A DNA stretch of 64,000 nucleotides, taken from positions 62,001 to 126,000 of the forward strand of contig NZ_CAMYFP010000001.1 in NCBI RefSeq assembly GCF_947255105.1, written 5' to 3'. This document shows positions 34,884-43,862 of the stretch, one piece after another. The translations under genes and the position numbers were made by a program. Below the pieces are notes generated by a model. That model made no database searches and was not told the origin of the DNA. It saw nothing but the letters and a program-made list of their open reading frames with translations. Position 1 is the stretch's first letter. Every line of letters starts with the position of its first letter. Source of the DNA: an uncultured Campylobacter sp. GTDB lineage: Bacteria > Campylobacterota > Campylobacteria > Campylobacterales > Campylobacteraceae.

Positions 34884-35719
34884 GAAGTATTGGGGCGCAT
34901 GTAAGTGCAGCTGGCGGCGTGCAAAATGCAGTTATAAATGCCAACGAGATTGGAGCGAATGCATTTGCACTTTTTGTTAAAAACCAAAGGCAGTGGAGTG
35001 CAAAACCGCTAGAGCAAAGCGAGATTGATGAGTTTAAAAGAAATTTAGATAAATTTAAGATAGATCCAGCTCATGTTTTGCCACATAGTAGCTATCTCAT
35101 AAATTTGGGTCATCCGCAAGAAGAGCAGAGAATTAAGAGTAAAAATGCATTGATAGATGAGATAGAGCGAGTAGATGCACTTGGACTAGAGCTTATTAAC
35201 TTTCATCCGGGCTCTCATCTAAGAGAAATTAGTGAAGAGGAGTGTTTGGAGCGTATAGCACTTTCTATAAATGAGATTTTAGAAGAGAGTAAAAATGTCA
35301 AACTTGTCATAGAAAACACAGCGGGGCAAGGTTCAAATATGGGATACAAATTTGAACATCTTGCCTATCTTATAAAAAACTGCAAAGACAAAAGTCGTGT
35401 TGGAGTCTGCATAGATACCTGTCATCTTTTTGCTGGTGGTTATGATATAAGAACCAAAGAGAGCTATGACAAAACTATGAGTGAGTTTGATAGGATTGTA
35501 GGTTATCGCTATCTTTTGGGAATGCATATAAATGATTCTAAAAACGAACTTGGAGTTAAGAAGGATAGGCATGAGAGTTTGGGCAAGGGAACTATTGGCT
35601 GGGAGGCCTTTAAGTTTATTATGAGAGATAAAAATATAGGCGATATTCCATTTATACTTGAGACAGTAGATCCTACTATTTGGGCAGATGAGATAAAGAA
35701 CTTAAGAGAATTCTCATAA
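34880..35719 (+). CDS. nfo: Endonuclease IV (AP endonuclease)
   Basis: Cuts DNA 5' of abasic sites in base-excision repair. It is a TIM barrel of 279 residues with the zinc ligands visible: GAHVSAAGG near residue 5, PHSSYLINLGHP near 75, NFHPGSH near 112, VIENTAGQG near 150, CIDTCHLFAGGYD near 185, HINDSKNE, RHESLGKG and ILETV. The start is TTG at 34880, overlapping the lipoprotein stop (TTGA), with AAGGAG at 5 bases. Confidence 0.95.
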   Translation: MRSIGAHVSAAGGVQNAVINANEIGANAFALFVKNQRQWSAKPLEQSEIDEFKRNLDKFKIDPAHVLPHSSYLINLGHPQEEQRIKSKNALIDEIERVDALGLELINFHPGSHLREISEEECLERIALSINEILEESKNVKLVIENTAGQGSNMGYKFEHLAYLIKNCKDKSRVGVCIDTCHLFAGGYDIRTKESYDKTMSEFDRIVGYRYLLGMHINDSKNELGVKKDRHESLGKGTIGWEAFKFIMRDKNIGDIPFILETVDPTIWADEIKNLREFS

Positions 35720-35726
35720 GAGGGCA

Positions 35727-37457
35727 GTGTTGAAAAGACTTATAGATTATCTTAACAAAACTATCACAGATGAGAAGTTTTTTGAACCGCTTGAGTGTAG
35801 CGATGATGAGATAGCGATACTTCGTTTTTTGATAGAGAGTTTTATCTCATCTAAAAATCCAATAAGTGTAAATTTACTGCTTGAGTCTATTTTTGGTGGC
35901 AATGGATATGGCTATCTTGCTCACTTAAAAGAGATTAGAAATTTACATGAACTTGGTTATATAGAGCTAAGTTATGGCGCTATTATAGAGAGATTGCCAC
36001 AAAATGGCACTATGTCAAATTTGGAGTTTTTGCATGCAAATATTGACCTTAGTCAGCAGTTTTTATATTTTATAGAGAGCAATTTTGTAAAAAAAGATTT
36101 TCCAACAATAAAAGAGTATAAAGATCATTTTGACTATCTAAAAGATAGTTTTGAGCTGCTTTTTTACTATCAAAGACGCTCTTTTGTGAGTGATTGTAAG
36201 AAGGCTAAATTTGACCAAACAATAGCAAAATTAGAAGAGATCATCGAAAAAAAGATCTCACTTACCAAAGTTTTGCTTCCGCTAGAGGCGCTTTTTAAAG
36301 AGTATAAACTAAATAAAAATGAGAAAATCATCTTCCTTGCGCTTTTAAAAGAGGAGTATTCCGAGCAAGATCAAAGTTTTAGAGAGCAAAATTCGCTACT
36401 TAGTCTAATAAGCAAAGATGAGCTTGAGCGCATAGAAAATAGGGCACTTTTAAGAGATGATGGCAACCTCATCTCAAGCGGACTTATTGACTATGATGAG
36501 TTTTTTAGCGGCATTGGCAATATCAAAAAGAGCTTTTTTATCAATGAAGAGATTGTAGATAGCCTAACTACTCATCCCAAAAAAGGCACCAAGCAAAACA
36601 AAAAGATTCTTTTGGAAAATAGCGTAAAAGAGAGCGAGATTTTTGAGCTTCTTACTCCTACTACAACTATTGATGATGTTGTGCTTCCAAATGAGATAAA
36701 AGAGCTTTTAAAAAATGTCTTAAAACAGCTTGATAAAGATGTCATTAAAAAGCTAAATAGCTGGGGTATAAAGGCAAGAAGAGGGATTGATGCAAAGATA
36801 TTGTTTTATGGACCAGCAGGTACTGGCAAGACAATGAGCGCTCTTTCTTTGGCAAAAAGTCTAAAAAAACCAGTTTTAAGCTTTGATTGTTCAAGAATTC
36901 TCTCAAAATATGTAGGAGAGAGTGAGCAAAATGTTAGAAAGATTTTTGATGACTATAAGATGATTTGTCAAAAAACAGCGACCGAACCACTACTTTTGTT
37001 AAATGAGGCAGATCAGTTTCTCTCAGCTCGTCTTGAAATGGGAAGTTCAAGCAGCGATAAGATGCACAATCAGATGCAAAATATATTCCTAGAGCAGATA
37101 GAAAACTTCAGTGGTGTTTTGGTTGCAACTACAAATTTATTAAAAAGCTTGGATAGTGCCTTTTCTAGGAGATTTGACTACAAGATAGAGTTTAAAAAGC
37201 CAGATTTTAAAGAGCGTCTTGCAATATGGCAAAATATGATAAATGAAAATATGAGCTTTGAAGAGGATTTTAATCTAGAAGAGCTTGCCAGATTTGAATT
37301 AACGGGCGCGCAAATTGCACTTTGTCTTAAAAATACAGCTATAAATGTAGCTATTAGAGGAGACGATGTATTTAGGTTAAGCGACTTTAAAGCAGAGATA
37401 AAAAGAGAGCTAAGAAGCTCTTTTGAAGATGAAGAGAAGAAAGTTGGGCTACTTTAA
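35727..37457 (+). CDS. AAA-family ATPase with novel N-terminal domain
   Basis: The 576-residue protein has an unrecognised, mainly helical N-terminal half (residues 1-320) and a C-terminal AAA core. Walker A is FYGPAGTGKTMSAL near residue 362. Walker B reads LLLLNEADQF near 430 with Asn at the first acidic position, followed by a sensor-1 region TTNLLKSLD and arginine residues AFSRRFDY. The start is GTG at 35727 or TTG one codon later, each with an AGAGGG site. It follows nfo by 7 bases. The closest known type is a SpoVK/FtsH-like ATPase; its role and substrate are unknown. Confidence 0.8.
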   Translation: MLKRLIDYLNKTITDEKFFEPLECSDDEIAILRFLIESFISSKNPISVNLLLESIFGGNGYGYLAHLKEIRNLHELGYIELSYGAIIERLPQNGTMSNLEFLHANIDLSQQFLYFIESNFVKKDFPTIKEYKDHFDYLKDSFELLFYYQRRSFVSDCKKAKFDQTIAKLEEIIEKKISLTKVLLPLEALFKEYKLNKNEKIIFLALLKEEYSEQDQSFREQNSLLSLISKDELERIENRALLRDDGNLISSGLIDYDEFFSGIGNIKKSFFINEEIVDSLTTHPKKGTKQNKKILLENSVKESEIFELLTPTTTIDDVVLPNEIKELLKNVLKQLDKDVIKKLNSWGIKARRGIDAKILFYGPAGTGKTMSALSLAKSLKKPVLSFDCSRILSKYVGESEQNVRKIFDDYKMICQKTATEPLLLLNEADQFLSARLEMGSSSSDKMHNQMQNIFLEQIENFSGVLVATTNLLKSLDSAFSRRFDYKIEFKKPDFKERLAIWQNMINENMSFEEDFNLEELARFELTGAQIALCLKNTAINVAIRGDDVFRLSDFKAEIKRELRSSFEDEEKKVGLL

Positions 37458-37464
37458 GGCGCTA

Positions 37465-38793
37465 CTATTTTGCCAAAGATGGCGCTTTTTCCTCTTCTTG
37501 CATAATTTTTAAGATTTTACTACTTTTAACCTTGGCATCATTTCTAAATACCGCTCTTACCCTATCCATACCAGCATAAAAATCTTTCATAAGCAGAGCG
37601 CAAAGATAGTTTCCAAAAGAGGTTGGAGTTATAAATCCACTCTCTTCTTTGATAGCATTTGAAAATTTTAAAAGCGAAAGCTCAACAAAAAGAGCTTTTT
37701 TTAGATTGACATTGTGTCTTTGATTAAATTTGGCAATGTCGATTTTGCCATCAAAAAGTTCAGTTAAAAATTTGTATTTTATCTTTTCAGACTCTGTAAA
37801 ATCGCAAGTTGCAATTACAGGACTTTTTTTATTGTCAATTGCTTGCATATAGTCATTTAGGTTAAAGGCATTGACAAGCAATCGTCCCTCCAAAAAGCTA
37901 AATGCGCCACTTCCTGCACCAACATATTCGTGGTTGGAACCAACATATTCATCTCTTAAACCCTCTTTTTCTTTTGAAAATGCCCAAGCGTTGTTTTGAT
38001 GATAGTCGCTAAATTGCTCTTTGATGATATTGTAAAACTCTTTTTCATTGTCTTTGTTGCTAATGCCTAGTGTCTTTGCGATTGCCTCTTTTGTGACCTC
38101 TGATTTCATCAATGGATAGAAAGTTATCTGCTGTGGATTTAGCTCTTTTGCTATCTTGATATCGGCTAGTAGCGCCTCTTTTGTTTGGAATGGAAAGTTA
38201 AAAATGAGATCTAGGCTCAAAGTTGGAAGTATGCCGATAGCATTCTTAATCTTTTCTTTAAGCACTTCACCAGAGCCAAATTTATAGTATCTTGCAACTT
38301 TTTTTAGTATCTCATCATCAAAGCTTTGAACTCCAACGCTAAGTCTATCTACCAAGCCTTTAAATTTCACCAGTTCTTTTGGATCTAGATGATTTGGATC
38401 TGTTTCACAAGAGATAAGCTCAATAGAGAAAAGCTTTTTTGCAAGCTCCAATGTCTTTAAAAGCTCATCTTCATCTATAAGCGTAGTTCCACCGCCAACA
38501 TACATAGAGCTAAAGTCATAGCCAACCTCTTTTAGATGTGTTAGCTCCTTTCTTAGTCTTATGAAGTATTCTTTGCAAATTTTATCATCATATGCATATT
38601 TATGAAATGAGCAGTAGGGGCAAAACGTATGGCAAAATGGAATGTGAGCATAGAGCATATACTCTTTATTGCTATTTGGAACTTTTAATATCTCTTTGTC
38701 TGTAATGTCCATATTTAGGCTTCTATAGAGAGATTGCTGCATAGTTTTGTGTGCATATGAGGCAGCAAATTTTTCTATCAATTCTTTAAACAT
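37465..38793 (-). CDS. HemN/HemW-family radical SAM protein
   Basis: The 442-residue protein has the radical SAM motif CHTFCPYCSF near residue 54, GGGTTLIDEDEL near 100, and the HemN-type SVGVQSFDDEILKK near 168. The C-terminal extension DFYAGMDRVRAVFR is typical of a Campylobacterota subgroup. It could be a coproporphyrinogen dehydrogenase, a HemW-like heme chaperone or an anaerobic heme-degrading ChuW-like enzyme; the sequence alone does not decide. It is convergent with the AAA ATPase gene. Confidence 0.78.
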   Translation of the reverse strand: MFKELIEKFAASYAHKTMQQSLYRSLNMDITDKEILKVPNSNKEYMLYAHIPFCHTFCPYCSFHKYAYDDKICKEYFIRLRKELTHLKEVGYDFSSMYVGGGTTLIDEDELLKTLELAKKLFSIELISCETDPNHLDPKELVKFKGLVDRLSVGVQSFDDEILKKVARYYKFGSGEVLKEKIKNAIGILPTLSLDLIFNFPFQTKEALLADIKIAKELNPQQITFYPLMKSEVTKEAIAKTLGISNKDNEKEFYNIIKEQFSDYHQNNAWAFSKEKEGLRDEYVGSNHEYVGAGSGAFSFLEGRLLVNAFNLNDYMQAIDNKKSPVIATCDFTESEKIKYKFLTELFDGKIDIAKFNQRHNVNLKKALFVELSLLKFSNAIKEESGFITPTSFGNYLCALLMKDFYAGMDRVRAVFRNDAKVKSSKILKIMQEEEKAPSLAK

Positions 38794-38881
38794 CTATATA
38801 ATTGCCTTTCTTTGAATAATTCTTAAAGTTGTTAGTCTAGCATAAATTTAATAAACAATTATCAATAAAAAAGAGATAAAT

Positions 38882-39811
38882 TTAAGCCCCAAAACTCTCT
38901 TTTATGTTTTTTGCAACAATCTCTATAAGCCGCTTTCTAGCCTCAATACTAGCCCAAGCAACATGTGGAGTTATTAGTAAATTTTGTCTATTTTTGACCT
39001 TTAAAAATGGGTGATCGGCTCTCATTGGCTCACTTTCTAAAACATCGGTTATAAATTTAAGGTCACTACTATCTATCTGTTTTGCAACCTCTTTTTCATC
39101 AACTATACCGCCACGACCAAAATTCATCAAAATAGCACCCTTTTTTAGCTTTACAAGTTCATTTTTTGATATTAAATTTTTAGTATTTTCATTTAAAGGG
39201 GCATGAATTGAGATGATATCGCAACTTCTCAAAAGTTCATCAAGCTCCACTTTTTTGTAGTTTTTATTGCTATTTTTACCACTTGTTGAATAGTAAATCA
39301 CTTCACAACCAAAAGATTTAGCTACATTTGCAACACTTTTTCCTATATCGCCAAGCCCAATAATGCCAAAGGTCTTGCCATTTAACTCAAAAAATGGTTT
39401 TTCTAAGTGAGTAAAGGTCTTGCTTTTTGTCCATTTGCCATCCAAGCAGTAGCTGTTATAGTAACAAACTTTGTTAGTTAGAGTTAGTAGGCTTGCAAAG
39501 GTTTGTTGAGTAACACTGTTAGTTGAATATCCAGCGACATTCTTAACTTCAATTACTCGCTCCTTTGCGGCTTTTAAGTCTATGTTATTAACTCCCGTTG
39601 CACTAACGCAAATCAGTTTTAGGTTAGTGTTAGCTATAATATCTTCTGTTATTAAAACTTTGTTTGTTATAACAACATCCACATCTTTCAACCTCTCAAT
39701 TGTCTGCTCTGGCGCTGTTAGCTTATACTCTTTAAAGTCACCAAGTTTATTAAATATAGATAAATCCACATCGCCAAGTGTGGCACTATCAAGCATTGCT
39801 ATCTTTATCAT
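38882..39811 (-). CDS. D-2-hydroxyacid dehydrogenase
   Basis: NAD-dependent oxidoreductase, possibly a glycerate/hydroxypyruvate reductase. The 309-residue protein has the nucleotide motif GIIGLGDIGKSVANVAKSFG near residue 147, catalytic Arg in MNFGRGGIVDE, Glu in DVLESEP and His in TPHVAWAS. It overlaps the preceding 73-residue ORF by 4 bases. A similar dehydrogenase sits near rpsU and cmeABC in C. jejuni. Its substrate is uncertain. Confidence 0.88.
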   Translation of the reverse strand: MIKIAMLDSATLGDVDLSIFNKLGDFKEYKLTAPEQTIERLKDVDVVITNKVLITEDIIANTNLKLICVSATGVNNIDLKAAKERVIEVKNVAGYSTNSVTQQTFASLLTLTNKVCYYNSYCLDGKWTKSKTFTHLEKPFFELNGKTFGIIGLGDIGKSVANVAKSFGCEVIYYSTSGKNSNKNYKKVELDELLRSCDIISIHAPLNENTKNLISKNELVKLKKGAILMNFGRGGIVDEKEVAKQIDSSDLKFITDVLESEPMRADHPFLKVKNRQNLLITPHVAWASIEARKRLIEIVAKNIKESFGA

Positions 39812-40029
39812 TTGTTGTCACTATCTAGTTGGTCTAACAATATTCCGCCATGTATGGAATCTATCTTTTCGTTATATTTTTTCTCCATCTTCTCTTTGTA
39901 AGTTGGGGTTTCATCGCTTTGCTCGTGATTGTCATTAAGAAAGATTAGTAGGGCAACGCTCCCTAAAATAAGCGCCACGATAACAAAAGTCGATAAGATC
40001 TCTAAGAGATGTTTTTTGATATTTTCCAT
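39808..40029 (-). CDS. Small single-pass membrane protein (73 aa)
   Basis: Begins MENIKKHLLEILSTFVIVAL; a TM helix (about residues 11-31) is followed by a charged tail EKMEKKYNEKIDSIHGG. The start and stop both fit tight coupling: it lies 8 bases after the upstream DNA-binding gene and overlaps the dehydrogenase by 4 bases (ATGA). Function unknown; topology suggests a bitopic inner-membrane protein with a polar periplasmic or cytoplasmic tail. Confidence 0.65.
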   Translation of the reverse strand: MENIKKHLLEILSTFVIVALILGSVALLIFLNDNHEQSDETPTYKEKMEKKYNEKIDSIHGGILLDQLDSDNK

Positions 40030-40037
40030 AAATCTTC

Positions 40038-40658
40038 CTATTTTGCCACCAGCTCTAAATTTGAGTTTTGATCTACATAGAACTTGCCATCTTCTATCTT
40101 AATCTCTTTGAGCGAGTGGATATTTTCCAAAATGTAGCTTTTAATCTGCTTTCTTCGTTTTTTATCGCTGTTAAACTTATCCAAAAATTCCGATAACTCG
40201 ACCCAAAAAGGTTCATTTGTGTCTTCAATGGTATATGCAGTTTCAATACTTTTATCTTCTATAGCCCCATTTAGTGGCTTACCTAAAAGCTCTATAAAAT
40301 ATTGAAGTTTTTTATCTCTTTGTAGATAAAGCTCTTTTATCTCTTTTTTGCCTTCTAAGAGTATCTGTTCTTTTTCTTCATATAACCGCTCTTTGTCATT
40401 TTGTAAGAGTCGATTTTTCTCTTTTAGCTCTGCAATCTCTTTTTTTAGATACTCTATAAACTCACTACTATCTTTGGCTTTGTTAGTTGCAGGTTTGGGC
40501 GTAATAGCTACATTTTTGTCTATCTCATCACTAACAATAACATAACGAACACCTTTTTCAATAACACTATCTATGGTGTTACGCCTTATTCTATTGTAAA
40601 TAGCCTCTTTTGAAACATCAAAAAATTTCGCTGCATCAGCCACTGTTAGCTTTTGCAT
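40038..40658 (-). CDS. Excisionase-like HTH plus coiled-coil protein
   Basis: The 206-residue protein has an N-terminal excisionase/MerR-type HTH (residues 1-45: KLTVADAAKFFDVSKEAIYNR and a short wing). A long coiled coil (about 65-125: EFIEYLKKEIAELKEKNRLL onward) and an acidic C-terminal region follow. The ATG at 40658 has GGAGG at 5 bases; a TTG four codons upstream lacks a site. It may be a DNA-binding or chromosome-organisation protein; no target is known. It is the first gene of a three-gene operon with the TM protein and dehydrogenase. Confidence 0.7.
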   Translation of the reverse strand: MQKLTVADAAKFFDVSKEAIYNRIRRNTIDSVIEKGVRYVIVSDEIDKNVAITPKPATNKAKDSSEFIEYLKKEIAELKEKNRLLQNDKERLYEEKEQILLEGKKEIKELYLQRDKKLQYFIELLGKPLNGAIEDKSIETAYTIEDTNEPFWVELSEFLDKFNSDKKRRKQIKSYILENIHSLKEIKIEDGKFYVDQNSNLELVAK

Positions 40659-40721
40659 AAAAACCTCCAAGTTTGTTTGTTAGTGATATATTAGCATAAA
40701 TTTCAAAGATGAGAGTTTAAA

Positions 40722-40748
40722 GGCTAACTAACAAGTTGTTAGCTAGCC
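40722..40748 (-). terminator. rpsU terminator hairpin
   Basis: Thirteen-base arms GGCTAACTAACAA / TTGTTAGCTAGCC with one mismatch and a 1-base loop centre, 9 bases beyond the rpsU stop. Followed on the minus strand by TTTAAA. Confidence 0.65.
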
Positions 40749-40756
40749 ATATGGTT

Positions 40757-40969
40757 TTAGAGTCTTGACTCATATCGTCGAAGCATATAGAGTCTTTTAA
40801 GCATTTTTTTGCGAGCGGAAATCTTTTGTTTCTTTCTCTTTTCAGTGTTAGGCTCAAAAAATCTTCTAGCTCTAGCCTCAGTTACGATGAGGTTTCTATC
40901 GGTTTGCTTTTTAAATTTTCTATAGGCTTCATCGAAAGACTCATTTGGATATACCCTTATTCCTGGCAC
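40757..40969 (-). CDS. rpsU: 30S ribosomal protein S21
   Basis: Small basic protein near the 30S platform that helps mRNA selection. The start is placed at GTG 40969, giving 70 residues beginning PGIRVYPNESFDEAYRKF after the initiator. This matches the family and has AAGGTGG 8 bases upstream; an in-frame ORF extends four codons further (GTG 40981). The C-terminus ARKKMLKRLYMLRRYESRL is characteristic of Campylobacter S21. Confidence 0.93.
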   Translation of the reverse strand: MPGIRVYPNESFDEAYRKFKKQTDRNLIVTEARARRFFEPNTEKRKKQKISARKKMLKRLYMLRRYESRL

Positions 40970-41131
40970 TATCCTCACCACCTTTCAATAAAAATAGAGT
41001 GGTATTGTATCCAAAAATATCATAAAACACAAATTTAACTTATTAATAATAAATTAATTTTCTTGATGATACAATGACCTTAAGCTATTATTTAGTTTTA
41101 TCTTAAATTTGAGCTAAAACAAGGAGATCCC

Positions 41132-42529
41132 ATGGAAAAGGCTAGTCCATCCTGTAGCAAAAAACCGGTGGTTTATAGCAAAAGAAGATATATAATCTTT
41201 GGGCTTATAACGCTACTTGCTCTTATTGCGCCATTCATAACTTCAAGTAGTGGAAATCACATTTTTTTACTTAGTTTTGACAAAAAGGTAGTTCATATAC
41301 TTTTTAACTCTTTTTCAACTCAAGAGCTTTATCTACTTCCTTTTATGTTGATATCATTTTTCCTATTTATATTTTTTATAACTACGTTAGGTGGTAGAGT
41401 TTGGTGCGGTTGGAGCTGTCCTCAAACTATCTTTAGGGTTTTTTATAGAGATTTTTTAGAAACTAAAGTATTTGGACTAAGAAGAAGCATTGCCAATAAA
41501 CAAAAAGAGCCAAAAAAAGGTGATATTTTAAAAAAGATAGCTGCAAGACTTATATGGTTAGCTCTTGCTTTTTTGATTGCTTCTAACTTTATTTGGTTTT
41601 TTATACCGCCTGAGGACTACATAGTATATATACAAAATCCAGCTGAACATAAACTATTTATTGGTATTGTTGTTGGAGTTGCGCTATTTTTGTTTTTTGA
41701 TGTAACTGCTTTAAGAGAGAATTTTTGTATCTATATCTGCCCTTATGCAAGGGTGCAATCTGTTATGTTTGACAATGACACTGTTCAAGTTATTTATGAT
41801 GAAAAAAGAGGTGGTGTTATCTACGATAAAAACGGTGTTAAGATAGCCAACAAGCCAACTGGCGAGGGTGATCTTTGTATCGGTTGTAATGCATGTGTAA
41901 ATGTCTGTCCAACTCACATCGACATAAGAAAGGGAATGCAACTTGAGTGTATAAACTGTTTGGAATGTGCCGATGCCTGTGAGAAAGTTATGCATAAATT
42001 TAATGAAAAATCACTCATAGAGTGGACAAGCCAAAATGCTATAGATACAAGTTCAAAGATAAATTTCTTTAGATTTAGAACTATTGGTTATCTTGTTGTG
42101 ATTGCAGTTGCACTCTCTGTTTTGTTCTATATGGGTAGCAAAAAAGAAAATATGCTCCTAAACATAAATAGGAGTAGCGAGCTGTATACCATAGATAGAG
42201 ATCGCACTAATGGTGATATAGTTATCTCAAATGACTATATTTTTATGATTGAAAATACCGACAACAGCCCGCATGAGTATTATTTTGAGATTTTAAATGA
42301 TGGTATTGAAATTGCTAGACCTACAGAAGCTATAAAAGTTAGTCCAAAACAAAAACGTAGAGTGATAGTTATATTAAATGCTAAAAATACTTTGGGCGAC
42401 AACAGCAGTGCCGATGTAATGATGCCAATAACTATAAAAGCCTTTGCAGTTGATAAAAAAGAGATTGTTGTTGAGAGAAAGAGTGTCTTTGTCTATCCAA
42501 AGCAAAGTAGCATAGATAGCACAAAATAA
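41132..42529 (+). CDS. ccoG: Cytochrome c oxidase accessory protein CcoG
   Basis: Membrane ferredoxin that helps deliver copper to cbb3-type cytochrome c oxidase. The 465-residue protein has four to five TM helices and GGRVWCGWSCPQTIFR near residue 87. It also has IYICPYARVQS near 202, two [4Fe-4S] clusters (CIGCNACVNVCP near 250 and CINCLECADACEK near 274) and a C-terminal Ig-like domain after residue 320. In C. jejuni the same gene lies upstream of cmeR-cmeABC. Confidence 0.93.
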   Translation: MEKASPSCSKKPVVYSKRRYIIFGLITLLALIAPFITSSSGNHIFLLSFDKKVVHILFNSFSTQELYLLPFMLISFFLFIFFITTLGGRVWCGWSCPQTIFRVFYRDFLETKVFGLRRSIANKQKEPKKGDILKKIAARLIWLALAFLIASNFIWFFIPPEDYIVYIQNPAEHKLFIGIVVGVALFLFFDVTALRENFCIYICPYARVQSVMFDNDTVQVIYDEKRGGVIYDKNGVKIANKPTGEGDLCIGCNACVNVCPTHIDIRKGMQLECINCLECADACEKVMHKFNEKSLIEWTSQNAIDTSSKINFFRFRTIGYLVVIAVALSVLFYMGSKKENMLLNINRSSELYTIDRDRTNGDIVISNDYIFMIENTDNSPHEYYFEILNDGIEIARPTEAIKVSPKQKRRVIVILNAKNTLGDNSSADVMMPITIKAFAVDKKEIVVERKSVFVYPKQSSIDSTK

Positions 42530-42540
42530 TTAAATTTAGA

Positions 42541-42570
42541 GATAAAAGGGGCTAGTTAGTCCCTTTTATC
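42541..42570 (+). terminator. ccoG terminator
   Basis: Perfect 10-bp stem GATAAAAGGG / CCCTTTTATC with a 10-base loop, 12 bases after the ccoG stop. It separates ccoG from the efflux operon. Confidence 0.7.
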
Positions 42571-42764
42571 ATATAAATTCAATGAAATTTAAACCCCACA
42601 TAAATAGCTAAAAAATCCTAAAAGTAAATGAGTTTTTATAAATTTCTCTAATAAGTCCCAATATAGCGATATTTAAATTGGATAAACATATTAAAAAAAG
42701 AGTGCTAAAATCTCTTCTTAGTATGTTTAATCAAGGTTAAATTTATACCTAAAAAGGGAATTGT
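42571..42764 (+). promoter_or_regulatory. cmeABC upstream region without cmeR
   Basis: About 190 bases with no ORF. A possible -10 TAAAAT lies at 42706-42711, and an inverted repeat TTTAA-N6-TTAAA lies just downstream at about 42727-42742, a candidate repressor site. In C. jejuni a TetR-type gene (cmeR) lies between ccoG and cmeA; none is here. Confidence 0.4.
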
Positions 42765-43859
42765 ATGAAAAGATTAGTTATTTTTATTTTACCAGCGATG
42801 CTATTTTTAATTGCCTGCGATAAGGAGAAAAAGGGCACTATGCCGCATTTTCCAACGCCAAATGTTGAGGTTATTGTGGCAAATCCAGAGCTTGTTCCAA
42901 TAGACTTAGAGTTTGGTGGTAGGTTTGAAAGTAGCCAAGATGTTGTTTTGGTGGCTGAAGTGGCAGGCACACTAAAGGAGCGCTTTTTCAAAGAGGGGCA
43001 AAGTGTCAAAGAGGGTGAGAAGCTTTTTTTGATAGATCAAAGAAAGTATCAAGCAGCTTATGATATCGCCAAAGCAAATGTTGATATAGCCAATGCCGCT
43101 TTGTATAAGTCTGAGCTTGACTATCAAAGGGCTGAAAATCTTAAAAATTCAAACTCAATTAGCAAACGAGAGTATGACTCATTTTTGCTTGCTTATAAAA
43201 CTGCTACGGCAAATGCAAGTAGTGCAAAAGCGCTTTTATCAAATGCCAAGATAGATCTAGACAATACAGTTGTCAAAGCGCCATTTTCTGGTGTAGTTGG
43301 AAGTGCTCTTAAAGATGTTGGCACATATATTACTCCTGCAAATCCTACTCTTGTAAGGCTTACAAAACTTGATGATATAGAGGTTAGCTTCTCTATAGCA
43401 GATAGAGAATTTTTAAATATAGCAGGTAGGATAAATGACAGTAGTTGGGTTAAAAATAACTTAGTTGCATCGGTAGTTATAGATGGAAAAGAGCATAAAG
43501 GTAAAATTTCATTTATAGATAAGACTATCGATAGTAAAACAGGAGCCATTAGAGCAAAGGCACTTTTTAAAAATGACGGAACAATGGTGCCAGGCGCTTT
43601 TACTAGGATTAAAGTTAGCGGGTTGGAGCAAAAAGATGGTTACGCTCTTCCTGCAAAGGTCTTGCAACAAGGAGTTGATGGAAGTTATCTCTATCTACTA
43701 GATACCAACTCAACTGTTGTAAAGCAAAAGGTAGAAGTTGGTTATGAAAAGCCTAATTATGTAGTGATTTCGCGTGGTCTAAAGCCCGGCGACCAAGTTA
43801 TAGCTGACAATTTTTTAAAGATAAGAGTTGGTGGTAAGGCACAAAAGGTGGAGAGATAA
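42765..43859 (+). CDS. cmeA: RND efflux periplasmic adaptor (CmeA type)
   Basis: Membrane-fusion protein linking the inner-membrane pump to the outer-membrane channel. The lipoprotein signal MKRLVIFILPAMLFLIACDK has its Cys near residue 18. Lipoyl/hairpin regions include FESSQDVVLVAEVAGTLKER and VKAPFSGVVGSALKDVGTYI. Its 364 residues are typical. AAGGGA precedes the ATG. The first gene of a three-gene operon, it exports bile salts and antibiotics in Campylobacter. Confidence 0.93.
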   Translation: MKRLVIFILPAMLFLIACDKEKKGTMPHFPTPNVEVIVANPELVPIDLEFGGRFESSQDVVLVAEVAGTLKERFFKEGQSVKEGEKLFLIDQRKYQAAYDIAKANVDIANAALYKSELDYQRAENLKNSNSISKREYDSFLLAYKTATANASSAKALLSNAKIDLDNTVVKAPFSGVVGSALKDVGTYITPANPTLVRLTKLDDIEVSFSIADREFLNIAGRINDSSWVKNNLVASVVIDGKEHKGKISFIDKTIDSKTGAIRAKALFKNDGTMVPGAFTRIKVSGLEQKDGYALPAKVLQQGVDGSYLYLLDTNSTVVKQKVEVGYEKPNYVVISRGLKPGDQVIADNFLKIRVGGKAQKVER

Positions 43860-43862
43860 GAG

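Noticed and set aside
37440..37500. Hairpin GCCA-AAGA-TGGC with T run between the AAA gene and the radical SAM gene
   Set aside because: Only a 4-bp stem; too weak to call a terminator.
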